Assembly (NCBI GenBank): GCA_028023455.1
Contig: JAQFVV010012495.1
Location: forward strand, 3,428,516 to 3,492,515
From: Epiperipatus broadwayi
Taxonomy: Eukaryota > Onychophora > Udeonychophora > Euonychophora > Peripatidae
Length of the DNA stretch: 64,000 nt
Direction: 5' to 3'
Positions within the stretch are counted from its first letter, which is position 1, and each line of letters begins with the position of its first letter. This document shows, in pieces, positions 22,905-34,519 of this stretch. The position numbers were made by a program, and so were the translations under genes. Under the pieces are notes generated by a model. It saw nothing but the letters and a program-made list of their open reading frames with translations. It was not told the DNA's origin and made no database searches.

Positions 22905-24640
22905 TTTGAACACAGACTTTCAAGCTCTTTTAGCTATCCACTATTTTAAAAAACGGACACACATGACCAAAGATAAATAATCTTCAATATGATTAAATAT
23001 ATGTGAAAAAGGCAAATTATCTCCTATCCACATATTTCATGCTGAATCAGCATTCATCAGTTGGTCCAGATCATATACACTATAATTACACCTGGGTCTT
23101 GTTTTACGTGATAGATAGGTTCCTCAGAAAACATGCGCAAAAGAAATCGCACAAAAATAGACGTAACTTACCTTGAAAAAGGGGGGATATGGACTGTGAT
23201 TTGTTAAAAATCGCATAAAAAAAATAAGGAAATAAAATTGATACAAGACAAACTTTTTTTAACTTTAATATTTAATTTTATTCAAAATAATATATTTTTA
23301 TGCATAATTTACAGTACAGTAATTTACATTTTTTAATACACGTTTTAATTATTATTGCTATTTGCCGAAAAATATGTTCGTTTGCAAACTGGTAAAAAAT
23401 CAGATTTTCACAAGAGGAAATACAACTAGCGCCAAGTTCACTCTCATGTTGTGTTAATGGTTTTCTGTTGACAACATAATTAGTAATTAATCTTTGAGAC
23501 AATAATTTTATTAATTGTTTATGAACTTAGACTTATGATAATAAAAAGACATTTATTTACCACTGCTGGGAAAAATTTAATTAAAACTAACAACTAAAAA
23601 TTAAATTCTTATTTTTGTCTTTAATTTTTTAATTTTCAATTCCGTTTAAAAATCAAATTTCATTTTACATCACATTAATTTCAAGTCACCGTAAGTAGTT
23701 TTTAAATTGTTAATTACAATTAAAAATCAGATTTTAATTTTTAATTGTCAAATTTAATTATGCCCACTGCTATTACTTACCTTTTAAAAATAAACCTGTG
23801 GACACTAAATGATTAATAATTGATTACGTTCTTTTTTAAAAAGCAAAAACAGAATGTGATTTAAAATGCAAAATTAACACGCACAATGTTTGAACAAATT
23901 TACATTATAATCTTGTAAAATTTAATGTGTGTAAACATAAAATGTGGAAATCATGATTTTAATTTCATTATTGCATAAAATCTTACTATTATAAAGCACT
24001 GAAAATATTGAAATTACTAAGATGAAAGTCAAATTTCAATAATGTGCTATTACTTTCAATATGACGTAAGTGCACGAAATTTATTATTTAAAGTAATAGC
24101 TCATTATCGGAGTTCGAATTCTGGTGAAACATGAATCACGTAACTTCAAAATCGTGTGTTAAATAAGTCCGCATAAAAGAGACCCAGGTGTACTTGTATT
24201 TAAATATTATAAATTCAGATTAAATTCTGCCCACCCCTCTTCTGGGTATTTAAATGGACATATTAGGGTCCTATATATAAGAGGTCGGATTTTGAGTTAA
24301 AATCAACATAGGTATGACAACAATATTGGCATTAACAAGGGTTTTGAGCAATCCATTACCAGATTTTAATAATATGGATGGTTGAAAAGTAGGAGGGTGG
24401 AGAAGAGTAAAAAACTGTCCATTAAAGTTTGAAGATTTGCTATCTTAATACAAACTGAGCATTGGTTGTATTTATGTGTAGGAGATAATGATCTGGACCA
24501 ACTGATGATTGCTGGTTCAGCATGAAATGCCTATATTTTTTCACACATATGTGGTTATGTGTACCAGTTATTTAAGATAGAGTGGATAGCTAAAAAGAGC
24601 TTGAAAGTCTGTGTTCAAATTCCCTTTAACTGACTCTGTA
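22905..24640. mobile_element. Family B foldback split by a nested transposon
   Basis: The left arm (22905-23086, minus sense) begins GGGGATTTGAACACAGACTT. The right part (24193-24640, plus sense) runs from TTGTATTTAAATATTATAAA through the unit body to GAAAGTCTGTGTTCAAAT. The ribozyme in the left arm (about 23005-23075) keeps CTGATGA, a 5-bp perfect stem II ATGCT/AGCAT and GAAA, but its stem I is changed. In the right arm (about 24497-24535) the core is intact but the 3' strand of stem I is deleted. Confidence 0.7.
23089..24190. mobile_element. Tigger/pogo-like TIR element with TA target site
   Basis: The ends are CACCTGGGTCTTGTTTTACG on the left and the complement of CACCTGGGTCTCTTTTATGC on the right. 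Both are flanked by TA (23087-23088 and 24191-24192). Subterminal GGTTCC, AAATCGCACAAAAATA and ACTTACC blocks recall pogo/Tigger ends. The interior has only a 74-codon minus frame (23278-23502) with no DDE motif, so it is non-autonomous or decayed. It is inserted inside a family B repeat and is therefore younger than it. Confidence 0.65.
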
Positions 24641-24654
24641 ATGTGTGTAACAGG

Positions 24655-24720
24655 CATAAATAACATACTTTAAAAAACATGTTTTATGGTGAACTTGAGC
24701 ATGGTTTTTATGGATATTGC
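24655..24720 (+). mobile_element. LINE 3' scrap
   Basis: GTTTTATGGTGAACTTGAGC matches the FYGE-P-EHG segment of the LINE piece at about 21433. Only about 65 bp can be assigned. Confidence 0.45.
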
Positions 24721-24959
24721 AAATTCTCTTTATGTTAAAAGATTACTTCAAGCAACCACTAGTAAAATGAAATATCAATTGCTCCCATTGGTAAAATGTA
24801 GTTGAAAATAAATAAAAAAAAATAAAAACATAGTAGAGAAGTATAATTAGACAAATTGCTAAAGTTATAATTTGAAAAAAAAAACAGTCTTTGTAAGAGA
24901 AATTAATAAAAAAAAATCGCTTTTATTGAAATTGAAATCACAAAGTGCAATTACTTGAA

Positions 24960-25035
24960 TCGATCTAACATTGGAATTGACCCAAAGATCTTACACCCAT
25001 CAGGCTAATTATCTACCACTACATTATGGGCAAAA
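24960..25035 (-). mobile_element. tRNA-like SINE head, second type
   Basis: On the minus strand TAGTGGTAGATAATTAGCCT resembles an A-box region, and TTTGGGTCAATTCCAA about 20 bp later resembles a B-box. The Gly/Asp-like pattern differs from the GGCCGAG SINE family. The 3' body toward lower coordinates is A/T-rich and unassigned. Confidence 0.5.
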
Positions 25036-25734
25036 ATTTAAGGTAGTACAATATAATGACACATAAACAGATTAAAACACCAACATAGTAATATATATAT
25101 ATGGATGTATTTATATTTTACGGGTAGACTTATTGACTATTCAGTTATACAAAACTCATAATTTGTTTTGTCTATCATCTCTTTTTTTTATTGTTGTCTG
25201 AAGTTAAAGTGCTGTTATTCAATGAGCCTTAATTAAGTCCGTATTCTTTGCTGTTCTGTTATGAATAGCATTTAAAGAGATCAAATATATCGTAATGAGT
25301 GATTTAACCCTATTTTATTTTTTTATTATAATACGACTTGCAAAAATTAATAAAAACTTAAATAAATGCCAGTGATGATACCCCCCCCCTCTTCTTAGAG
25401 ATAAGTCGAGCAATTAGGTGACAAAACTTTGTGGTCGTATGGCAATAAGAGCTCATAATTAGTGATAGTTTGTCTTTATCTGCCAAACTCTTGATTTAAT
25501 ATGTCAATCGTAGAACTACATCACAAACTGTGGAGTTTTATTAATGATTTAAGAATAAAAACTTCTGCATTAAACATCTTAAAAAATAACCCATGATAGG
25601 ATATCTAATTAAAATATTAAATTGCTGGATAATAACTAAACATTTTTAAAGGCACAGTAAATAATAAAAAGCTTTTTGAAAATTAAAAAACAAGCACTTT
25701 TAATTTTATAACTGAGGCAAAGCTCTTGTACAGT
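25036..25734. other. AT-rich, nothing recognised
   Basis: No supported feature. Confidence 0.5.
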
Positions 25735-26290
25735 AATGACCCAGTGCAAGCCAGAGTAATCAATGAATAAAAGAAAGTTTCTGCATAAATCCCTATCTAG
25801 TGCCTACTCATTCACTTTCATTAGTGACAAGCCTTGGATATGAGAGCACTGCACCTAAATCTTAGGATCTAATGCAATCCTCTAGCACAGCAGTTCTCAA
25901 CCTGTGAACCCTTTGAGGGTCGAACAACCCTTTCACAGGGATCACCTAAGATCATTGGAAAACACAGTTATGAAGTATCATAAAATAATTTTAAGGTCGG
26001 CGGTCACCACATCATAAGGAATTGTATTAAAGGGTCATGGCATTAGAAAGATTGAGAGCCACTGCTCTAGCAGTTATCTTTACTTTTTTAGTCAACTATA
26101 AAGCTATGAGTCCACAAGCTAAAAACTGATATAGGAATATTGGATGAGTAGGCATTAGTCAGAGATTTTATGCACAAATCTTCTTGCATCCATTGATTAC
26201 TCTGGCTTGTACTAGGTAGCACTACTGTATGAAGAGTTTTGCATCTAATAGCTTGTGTAAGCATGTGGAATGATGATTACGTATGTTCAG
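25735..26290. mobile_element. Family A foldback interrupted by a hAT MITE
   Basis: The left arm starts TGCAAGCCAGAGTAATCAAT. The right arm ends with its complement and GTGTAAGCATG. The ribozyme region is partly deleted in both arms. The family A middle block is split at CTCTAGCA by the hAT element at 25888-26064. Removing that element and one target copy restores the block seen at 21950 and 32175. Confidence 0.75.
25888..26064. mobile_element. SPIN/URR1-like hAT (Buster-type) MITE
   Basis: The element is 177 bp. The left end is CAGCAGTTCTCAACCTGTGA and the right end is the complement of CAGTGGCTCTCAATCTTTCT. An exact 8-bp target duplication CTCTAGCA lies at 25880-25887 and 26065-26072. It fits the nnnTAnnn pattern of Buster hATs. 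Interior blocks GGGTCGAACAACCCTTTCAC, GGCGGTCACCACAT and AATTGTATTAAAGGGTCATG closely resemble, from memory, the SPIN, URR1 and OposCharlie hAT families of tetrapods. Those are documented cases of horizontal transfer that also reached a pond snail and a triatomine bug. There is no transposase. Confidence 0.85.
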
Positions 26291-28045
26291 TGATTTAACA
26301 CCTTTAATTTTCTTTAACAAAATATATTGAAACTTCAATTATTTTATGATATGAAAACAGGTAAACTTTATTATAGTTTTATTTTTGTTGTTGTTGTTTA
26401 GATGTTTATTTGTTCTTTTTTTTAAAAAAAGTAAAATAATTACATGACTTATAAAAATATATATTAAAAAAATCAAGAAAAAAGTGATAATTTTATTTAT
26501 TTTTTCAAATCTAAATTCTATGGGAAAATATAGTTTTATAAGTTGACATTCTATGAATTAATTATAAAGAAAAGTAGAAGTTAAAAAATAAATTGATGAG
26601 TTAAAAATTAATTGCTTTTAAGATTTGCTAAATTGCAAATAATTTTTATCAAACGAAGTCTAAATTATAAAAAAAAAAATAGCCCCCCCCCTCCTACTCA
26701 TGCTTGCCATTTTTATTTAATTACAATCATGAAAAGTATCATTAAAAGGTTGATGTTTCAAATCACTGTAACCTTGACAACATGACGATATATGTTTGTT
26801 GGGAGAAAAGGGCTTTTTTCCTGTCGCTTTTATTTATCTGTCAATTATTATATTATTGTATTGTAAAAAAATTTAAAAAAGTACTTAAATGAATATTATT
26901 TGCAAATTTTAGGAATAAAAAACAAAACAGCAGCTACTTATTAACGCTTAATTGAATTAAAAATTGTAGTAGCTTTTAATTATAAACATTTCGATTAAAA
27001 AGTTTATATATATAAAGATCAAATTATATAGTATGTAATAATTGGAATGATAAACTTTCAATGGTAATTATCCCAATGAAAAATTAAAAATGAGTCCGCT
27101 TAATATACCTTCCATGATCTTACATGGATAGTAGATTTGGTAATGGTATTTATAAAAATGAAAATCATTAATGGTAGATATGCAGCCTCATTCAAATAAG
27201 TTTGTTTATCACTCCAATTATTACGTATTAGTGTTGTATAAATTGATATGTACACATTTTAAAATTTGGCTGCTTGTTTGCAATGTTATTAACTTTTCCA
27301 CATTTAATTGTTACAAAATATGGCTTGTTTACTTGGAAATAGCATGGTACTTCTGTAGTTTTAGATCACTGATCTACCATTATCATGATGGATAGGGTTT
27401 TTTAATAAGACAGACCTGCTTTTATAGATTTATTATTTCAAAAACAAATGCAAAGAGACACTCGGCTAATATTTAACATTTTTACTCTATTGTTAATGGC
27501 AAGAAATCATTCTCAAAGGTATTCCTTTACTGCAGCCTCATTTTCATGCAAAATTTTTGGAATATAAAAAAAAATATGATTTTTTGCTTGTTTATTAAAT
27601 ATCTCTGATTATGTTTACACACTAATTACTTGATAATTATTTAACCCCTTAGTTGTTATTTACATTTAGCACATGTTGCTATTTTAATATCCCATAATGT
27701 TATTTATGGTTTTTGGACATAGCATGCACCATCTCTTGATCAATTTTGGTTGCAATTTCTTCATTTTAGGCTTATTTTATAGGAAATTCAAAATTTAAAA
27801 TTTTAATTCTAAAAACGTCTGCATATGGCATTATATTTTGAAAAAAAAAAACAATTTTCTTTGCTGCCTATTGGTGTCTCTTTTCTCTGATTGGATGTCT
27901 GCCAACTCTGAAAATTGTACTGTAGGCGTTCTAAATGAAAAAGTCAGGAACCAAACCAAAATGCTCTACACATTCATAATTGATTTTGAAGACTATTTGT
28001 ATGAAGATTTGTGATGATAATATCTTAATAATATTATATGTTTAA
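26291..28045. other. AT-rich; one short inverted repeat
   Basis: GTAATAATTGGAATGATAAA (27037-) pairs with the complement at 27203-27225 across a loop of about 145 bp, possibly a small MITE. No gene is supported. The 74-codon frame at 27171-27395 lies partly inside this repeat. Confidence 0.45.
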
Positions 28046-28480
28046 CATTAACCGCTAAAGATCTTTAGAAAAATTCAAACTCTATTTAAAGGTTTCAAAT
28101 ACAGTCATCCCTTAATTATAACACATAGGTTAGTATATAACACAATGTTTAAGTGATATTCTCCTCTCTTCTTCAGAAATTGTTAGCATAGAAATTAAGC
28201 CTGGATCATTAGATTCATGGATATTGCATTTAAGGTGAAGTTTAGCCTAGTTGGTCAGAGCATAAGCTTAAATTTATTAGTCATGAATCCAAAGATCCAA
28301 ATTTGATCCCAGGATAATATTGTCACTAGTCAAGCCAAAAATACCCAAAGGGGGGAAGAATAAAACCATTCAAAATGTGTTATATACTAATCTGTATGCT
28401 ATTACTAAAAGTTGAATGGAATTGGAAATTTAAATAAGGTTTGAATTTTTTTAAAGATATTTAACAATTAATATTAGATG
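28046..28480 (+). mobile_element. Family D: tRNA-like core inside terminal inverted repeats
   Basis: Inverted ends of about 45 bp (28046-28092 with AAATTCAAACTCTATTTAAA, and 28425-28475 with its diverged complement) enclose a tRNA-like segment. GCCTAGTTGGTCAGAGCATA is the A-box region and CCAAATTTGATCCCAGG is B-box-like, 40 bp apart. The copy at 2575-2910 shares the tRNA-like core and the right end. The element combines SINE-like and foldback features; which one mobilises it is unknown. Confidence 0.6.
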
Positions 28481-30830
28481 GAAAAAATAATCCAACATAT
28501 ATCTACTACAGAAAAGAGATTTAAAAAAAAAAAAAAAAAAGAAATTGATCAGTGATCATAAAGGAAATAAGAATATTGAAAAAAAAGACCAGAGATAAAT
28601 AGGCTTAGCTATGATAATCTGCCTTGGTTGTGCTGGGCCTTTTCTTCTAGCAGATATAGTTAAGAGTATGTCTATGGTAACTTTAGATATTATATTTAAA
28701 TGTCTTTAGGCATATACAACTCTTGTAAAAATTGATATTGTGGATAGTTTATATAGCATATGCCGTATTACTTTTTAATAATTGTTGAATTAGGATTATC
28801 CAAATTTAAATAAAAATTATTCAGGCATAAATAATAAGCTAAGCTTGGAAATGTACAAATATTAAAAAATAAATAATAAATTTTGGCTTGGAAGCAGTGA
28901 AATTCTACAAATATGGTGGAGAGACTGTACATAGAGATTGCTAGATTAAAAAATGCAGTTTGCTTTACTCTAGTGCCACCTACTGGAAGTTAATTAATCA
29001 TTAGGCAATATTTGGTAGTGCCTTCAAATCTCCAATCTAATTTTTTGGCCATTGGGTTTCTATCAATTGATTTTCATCTACATATTCAACAGATATTTTT
29101 ATTTATTTTATACTACTCAAGGTAAAAACTTGGAATTTTGAAATAATCTATAATCTGTATGTGTAGATATAATAAATATAGGGAATTGACTTCAAACTAA
29201 TGTTTCAATTAGAGTTTCTATTTGCTCTAATTTGATCTTAATGTCAAATAAATAACTAGTGAGACTATATTATTATTATTATGTTTTTTTACTTTAAAAT
29301 TGATATAAAGTGATATTATATACTTAGTCTACTCCAAAGCTATTTATTACAACTTGGGTAATCAATTAATACTCTATACTATTTACTAGCTATTGGTCAA
29401 TTGGATTTGAACCCACATGTCAAAAAATCATTTTAATTTTTTTTATAATATTCAAGTTGACGACTTGAAAATATCAAAAACACTGAGGTATAAACCCAGA
29501 CCAATTTGCTTACATAATCTTTATAAATCTAGTCCAGTAAAATTATACATTTAAGTCAGGTCAGTAGACGTATATAACTTCAACCTTTCTCCGAAATGTT
29601 TCGATTAACTGGAATCGCTCAAAAATTTAAAAAAAATTAATATATTGTTTTAATTTAAATTTACCATTAAATACAGTATATAAAAATCTCTTTTAGCACT
29701 AAAGTTAACAATACCCATTGTCTTACCTAGTTTTAATTCATTAAAATGGGAAGGGGAAGAAACTCGCAAATAAACTTTTACTAATATATAAAAAAAGCAC
29801 TAGTTAATAAAATAGCAGGTGTTTCTTTTTATAACTTTTTTATAATGTATAAATTTTCATGTAATGATAAATGATTTTTAAATATAACTATAAAAAAGTT
29901 TAATAATATAGTTAACATTTAAACTAAAATGCTAATAACAGTAATTTCAATAAATAAAGAATTTAGGATTTTAGTGGTAAGATAAAGCATTAGATACAGG
30001 TCTAAAATTTTTAATGGCATGGACAGTGGGTTTGGATTTAATTAGCACTTCTCTTTAGTAAGTATTGATTATTCAAGATTTTAATAGATAGCTGTACTAG
30101 AGCAGATTTTTTGCAACAATATTTTCAAAAATCATAATAAAATGTAATTTATAATAAAACTGGTATTTGATGAAACAATTATGTCATTGATAACTATATC
30201 TCTTTTTACACTCTTTTAATACATGTTTATGAGTCTTCTAAGAGAAAGCATTGTTTTTCACTGTACTCATCCAACACACCCCTCTATTGATAGATCCATA
30301 AATTTAACACTAGATTTTACATTACTGTATACATTTTAAACAATCTTGTTCTTTTACAAAACAAAATATATGACTTCTCCAACTTACATTTATTCTGCTA
30401 TCTAGTATAGATGACGTATATATACTAAAAGGTTATATATATATTAATTTAGTACATATTGGTGTAAATATTTTATCAAAAAAAGCAATTTCAATTAATA
30501 GCATAATGTATAAAATTAACCTTTTATGTAATTTGCACAAAAGCAGTTTGTGTTTTGAGGAGAGTTGGTGTAATACAAAGCAATACATTTTAATTATTTT
30601 CATCATACTTAAATTACTATTGATCTATTATAGTCCAATAATAAATGTAATGGGAACTTTATTTCCAGAAACTGTAAAGTTATTATGCATAGGAAGATTT
30701 TTTTTAATGCTAATATTTTATTAAACCTAAAATTTAGATACACTATTTTAATTAAATACTTCAATAGTATTCAGCTTGGAATATTAAATTAAATTAAATA
30801 ATTCTTAGAATCTTATTGGACAATTTAATA
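28481..30830. other. Mostly unassigned AT-rich sequence
   Basis: A weak tRNA-like B-box (GGGTTCAAATCCAA on the minus strand) lies near 29400-29418. A speculative exon at 29727-29780 is listed separately. The open frame at 30506-30724 is I/L/F-rich with no domain. Confidence 0.4.
29727..29780 (-). CDS. Speculative internal exon (54 nt)
   Basis: On the minus strand a T-rich tract ending TATATATTAG is followed by 54 bp with one open reading frame (KVYLRVSS...) and then the donor AG|GTAAGA. Both ends are phase 1, which is compatible with the phase-1 donor of the signal-peptide exon at 35452-35512. The exon is very short and AT-rich, so a chance match to splice signals is quite possible. Confidence 0.15.
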
Positions 30831-31714
30831 TATGAGGGGTACCCGAAAATAATCAGAATTATTCTCTGGTAGCATCGTCTATGGTAGTATATGGTTCTGC
30901 TTCTAGATATCCGCTAAAGAGACCCCCTTCTGCATAAATCTGCCAAATAACATCATCATGTGAAATAATGGACACATGTAGCACATGTCTTTATAAAGTG
31001 CATTTCATGTAATTGTTGATTTTTGTAATAGCTGAAAAGTTGGAACAAAATGGCTGGAAAAACAGTTGTAATTCTTGAAAGAGCTTACAAGAAAAATTGC
31101 TCTAGAGAAACACAACTTTACAAGTGGTTTAATACGAGTGGTGAATTTACTATGTCCCAAACACTGTGGAAAATGAAGTCAAATGTTATGACCCTGATTT
31201 TTTTTTCCCAAATGCAAGTGGTAATTGTTCACACAGATTTTGTTCATAATGATCGGGTATTTAAAACTACAGATTCTGAAACTTTGTGTGATGTGGTGAA
31301 ATGGAAACATCTCATTTTGTGACTAAGTGAGGAGTGCATGTTTCATCATGATAGCATGGCTAATGCATAAATATTGAGTGTAAATAGCCTTTAATTAAAT
31401 TCAGCATGACTCACCTTATCCATCAGCCACATTCATTTAATCTCACTCTGTGCAACTTATTTTAATCTCTTGAGTAAAAAAATGACTCTCTTTTCTCTTT
31501 AGGGACTTAGAAGTGGTGAAGGAAAAACAATGGAGGTGTTAAAACACATCACTTTGCAAGTGATTCTGAACTATTTGAAAAAATGAAAAACACATATAGA
31601 CTGGTGCATTGCATTAAATAGAATACTTTGAAAGTGATTCAGTTTACAACACTGAAAACTAAATGTACAATTTTTTATTTTAAAAGTCAAATTATTTTTG
31701 GACACACCTTTACA
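30831..31714 (+). pseudogene. Decayed mariner transposon
   Basis: Diverged terminal inverted repeats (30831-30865 and 31675-31714) share the pattern GGG/GGT..CC.AAAATAAT..GA.TT. Broken plus-strand frames show mariner transposase landmarks in order. The N-terminal part after ATG at 31050 includes the SRETQLYKWFN-like helix-turn-helix area. FHHDSMANA at about 31350 corresponds to the HHDNA.PH block around the second catalytic Asp. HQPHSFNLTLCNLF at about 31420 corresponds to HPPYSPDL.PCD.. around the third. The third catalytic residue is lost and several stops and frameshifts occur. At about 880 bp it is shorter than the usual 1.3 kb, so it is internally deleted and dead. Confidence 0.75.
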
Positions 31715-31984
31715 TCTTAACTATAATAACAACCAATAAATAATAATAAGTTGGTAAAGACACCAAAATTTACAGTAAAAAAATGTGTTAAAAAATCAAA
31801 TAGAACAAAATTGCAGCTTTATTTTCATTTTCTTTTTTTTTTTTATCTCACATTTTTTCATATTTCCAGAAATTCTGTTAATAATTATCTTAATAAATTA
31901 ATGTGGTGTTATTTGGAAAAAATAAAACATCTTTTACAGATACTTGAAAAGGCTATAGATGAAAAATAAATAAGAAAGTAGCTA
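31715..31984. other. No recognised feature
   Basis: A 72-codon frame at 31751-31969 crosses a poly-T run and has no domain. Confidence 0.45.
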
Positions 31985-32375
31985 ACTGTCTCTACACTAG
32001 TGCCACCTAATGCAAGCCAGAGTAACAAATGGATTCAAGAAGGTTTGTGCATAAAATCCCTACTTAGTGCCTATTCATTCAATATCCCCAGACTAGTTTC
32101 TAGCTTATGGCTTTCTTCAGTGAGGAGCCTTAAATCTGAGAGCATTACACTTAGATCTTAGAATCTAATGCAAATCTCCAGAAGCTATCTTTTATCTATT
32201 TAGTTAACTATAAAGCTATGAATCCAAAATAGAAAATATAATGTTTTCAGAACCCAGTTCAATATCTATACATTTTGGTGTCTTTAGTTTTTTAAAAACT
32301 ATATTATGGGCGGGATTGTTTTAATGGCTTGTGTACGCTTAGCAAATTGTAATTGTGTGATGTTTTAAATAAGAA
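31985..32375 (-). mobile_element. Family A repeat, single copy with intact-looking ribozyme
   Basis: It runs from TGCCACCTAATGCAAGCCAGAG to TGTGTGATGTTT in the same order as 21730-22170. It has the GATCTTAGAATCTAATGCAA block and the CATTTTGGTGTCTTTAGTTTTT block. It is not a foldback. The hammerhead lies at 32085-32126 on the minus strand. Confidence 0.7.
32085..32126 (-). ncRNA. Hammerhead ribozyme, type I (family A)
   Basis: All conserved core positions are present on the minus strand. Stem I is TCCTCA with TGGGGA (six pairs, one G-U). CTGAAGA lies at 32120-32114, with N7 as A, which is permitted. Stem II is AGC/GCT around CATAA, with an A-A mismatch at its base. GAAA lies at 32100-32097. 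CTAG forms a minimal stem III (AC/GT), followed by the GTC cleavage triplet, so cleavage is predicted between 32091 and 32090. GTC is the most common natural cleavage triplet. The weak stem II and 2-bp stem III match minimal hammerheads of Penelope-type elements. Those are poorly active as monomers and act better as dimers. Confidence 0.65.
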
Positions 32376-32405
32376 AGTACAAATAATATAATAAATATTA
32401 CAAGA

Positions 32406-32516
32406 TGTCAAGCATTGTTAGCTGGGAGGTCATTGCAGCCGCCTTGCAAACAAGTAGTTAGTTGCAGACGGTTGTGGGTTCGCCTCTCGGCCGATGCTAT
32501 GATATATGGAAAAAAT
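32406..32516 (+). mobile_element. tRNA-derived SINE with target-site duplication
   Basis: GTTAGCTGGGAGGTCATTGC (degraded A-box), GTGGGTTCGCCTCTCGG (B-box), then CGATGCTATGATATATGG and an A tail. The flanking direct repeat ATATTACAAGAT lies near 32395 and 32520. Closest to 17787-17896. Confidence 0.85.
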
Positions 32517-33477
32517 ATATATATTACAAGATATGTAGTAAAAATATTTAAAATAGGAAAAAGAATTAATAGACAGAATATCAAATTTATCTAATGATTT
32601 TTTTTTTTATAAAACGTAAGCATCAACCTATCTAAAACAATTGTCCATTCCAATTTTCAAGACTAGTTGTAAATATAGGTGTCAAGCAAAATATTCACTC
32701 TAATGTCAAACATTCTTGTTACGTGAAAAAAAAATGTGCACGTTATAAGAAGATAGGATAAGTCAGATAGTATCATCTATAATCAAACCAGAACAACTAA
32801 TGTCATACTGAAAAGGACAATTATGTAGAAAATATTAACAAAAAGAAATATAGTAAAAAAGTTAATTAAAAATTTAATGCTTACATGTTACATTTTCTTC
32901 ATTATATAAGTAATAAATAATTAATTTTATTTTACTATTGATATTTTATTGAACTAAACATTGTGTTCCACTCCATGGAAACTGATGATTAAATTTTAAA
33001 CTGTAGATATAGAGCATTTTTTTATTTTTGTTCAAAGATGGGAGAACTGAAGATCAAATTCTAGAATACCTCCTGACCTTATCTATATATACTTTTCTCT
33101 TCAATGCCTTGTTTACATGAGTTTTTTTTACACAATAGTATTAGACCAATATTTATATATTTTTGATCATTCTTTTGATAGGTCGTTAAATAATTCTTTG
33201 TAATTTTTTTAATTTTTATATATTTTTTGATTTGTAATCTAATTTTTTAAAAATCATTAAAAATTCCATCCATCCATAATTTTTTTATGCAAATTAAAAA
33301 AAATTTCAAATGAAAAATTAAAATTTACAACATTTTTGGTTGAATAGGATTTTTCATGTTTAGTTACTTTTTTTAATGCAGTACCTAATTTTAAATTTTA
33401 AAAAATTGTGAATTTTAGATTATCTTTAAGGTTTAAAATATTTTATATTTATCGCTTGGCTCTTTTTTTTTTTGTTT
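32517..33477. other. AT-rich, nothing recognised
   Basis: No supported feature. Confidence 0.5.
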
Positions 33478-33770
33478 GTTTACATCACACAGCACGCACA
33501 CAACTAAAGGTCTTGGCGAGGACTAACTGACTACCTTAAAAAAATCCTAAACTTTCTTACAAATCCTCAGTTGCATTTAAAACACGTCCAAGTTTCAAAG
33601 AGATTAGAAAGAATTTCAAAAAATAGAACGTAACAAGGTGAAATTTAATCTTTTGAAACTTGGAAGTTTTTTTTTTAAAAAAATAACTGAGGATTTTCAA
33701 AAAAGTTTAAGATTTTTTAAAATATTAGTTGCATATAACCAAGACATTTTAATTACCAATTGTGATAGTT
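33478..33770. mobile_element. Diverged foldback/MITE
   Basis: Inverted blocks AAATCCTCAGTT and CCAAGTTTCAAAGAGATTAGA at 33538-33612 pair with 33645-33720. The outer CAACTAAAGGTCTTGG at about 33500 pairs with CCAAGACATTTTAATTA at about 33742. No ORF. Confidence 0.5.
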
Positions 33771-34347
33771 AGAGTACAAGAAAAATTATAAAACTTTCTA
33801 CCAATTAATATTTTCCCATTCTGGCAGTTAATGTTATATGCTTTTTTTTATTATTTCAGGGAAGGGTGTGCTGAAAAAGCCTTTGCTTTATGATGAGTCA
33901 TTTTAAATTAGTTTTATATTATTACTATCATATGTATACATATATGTTTATATATGTAAAGGATTCCTTAAAGCTTATTGAAAGATAGACAAAAATAAGA
34001 TAAGGAATGGATTCTTGCACTATCTTACTGACTAGTAATCCAATCCATCTTTCTAGCAAACTTGAAATTGCATATATGCATGATATATATATAATTCTTA
34101 TTAATTTCTCTTACATTTGATACAATCTATTGGTGTGCTTCTATTTCAGTAGTAGTTTTAATATATCATTATAGTTGTCGTTGTTTTTGTTGTTACTATT
34201 ACTGGGTTTGTTTGTTTTTTTATCTGCTCGACTTCTTACAGAAATGTATAGGGAGAAACTTAGAAAATTTGGAATAAAAACTATATGAAATATAAAACTA
34301 CAGTGTTTTTAAGAACAGATACACAAAAATATAAAAACACAGAACAA
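33771..34347. other. AT-rich, nothing recognised
   Basis: GCTGAAAAAGCCTTTGCTTTATGATG at about 33870 echoes the 3' end of the family E repeats, but the rest is unassigned. Confidence 0.4.
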
Positions 34348-34490
34348 TGTTATATATTTAATTACGTCACTTCACCCAAACTACGTCTATTATTCCCAGT
34401 CAGCCTCGACAATGATTATTGAGGTTTGATTTGGATATGGTAGACGTGGTTCAAAGATATGTGACGTAATTATATATAATAACCAGTTTA
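34348..34490. mobile_element. Small hairpin MITE
   Basis: Inverted ends of about 30 bp (TTAATTACGTCAC...AACTACGTCTA against TAGACGTGGTT...GTGACGTAATTATA) enclose a GC-richer loop. The full size is about 140 bp. There is no ORF and the superfamily is unknown. Confidence 0.55.
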
Positions 34491-34519
34491 GTTTTTGGGT
34501 TTAATATAGATATTAAAAA

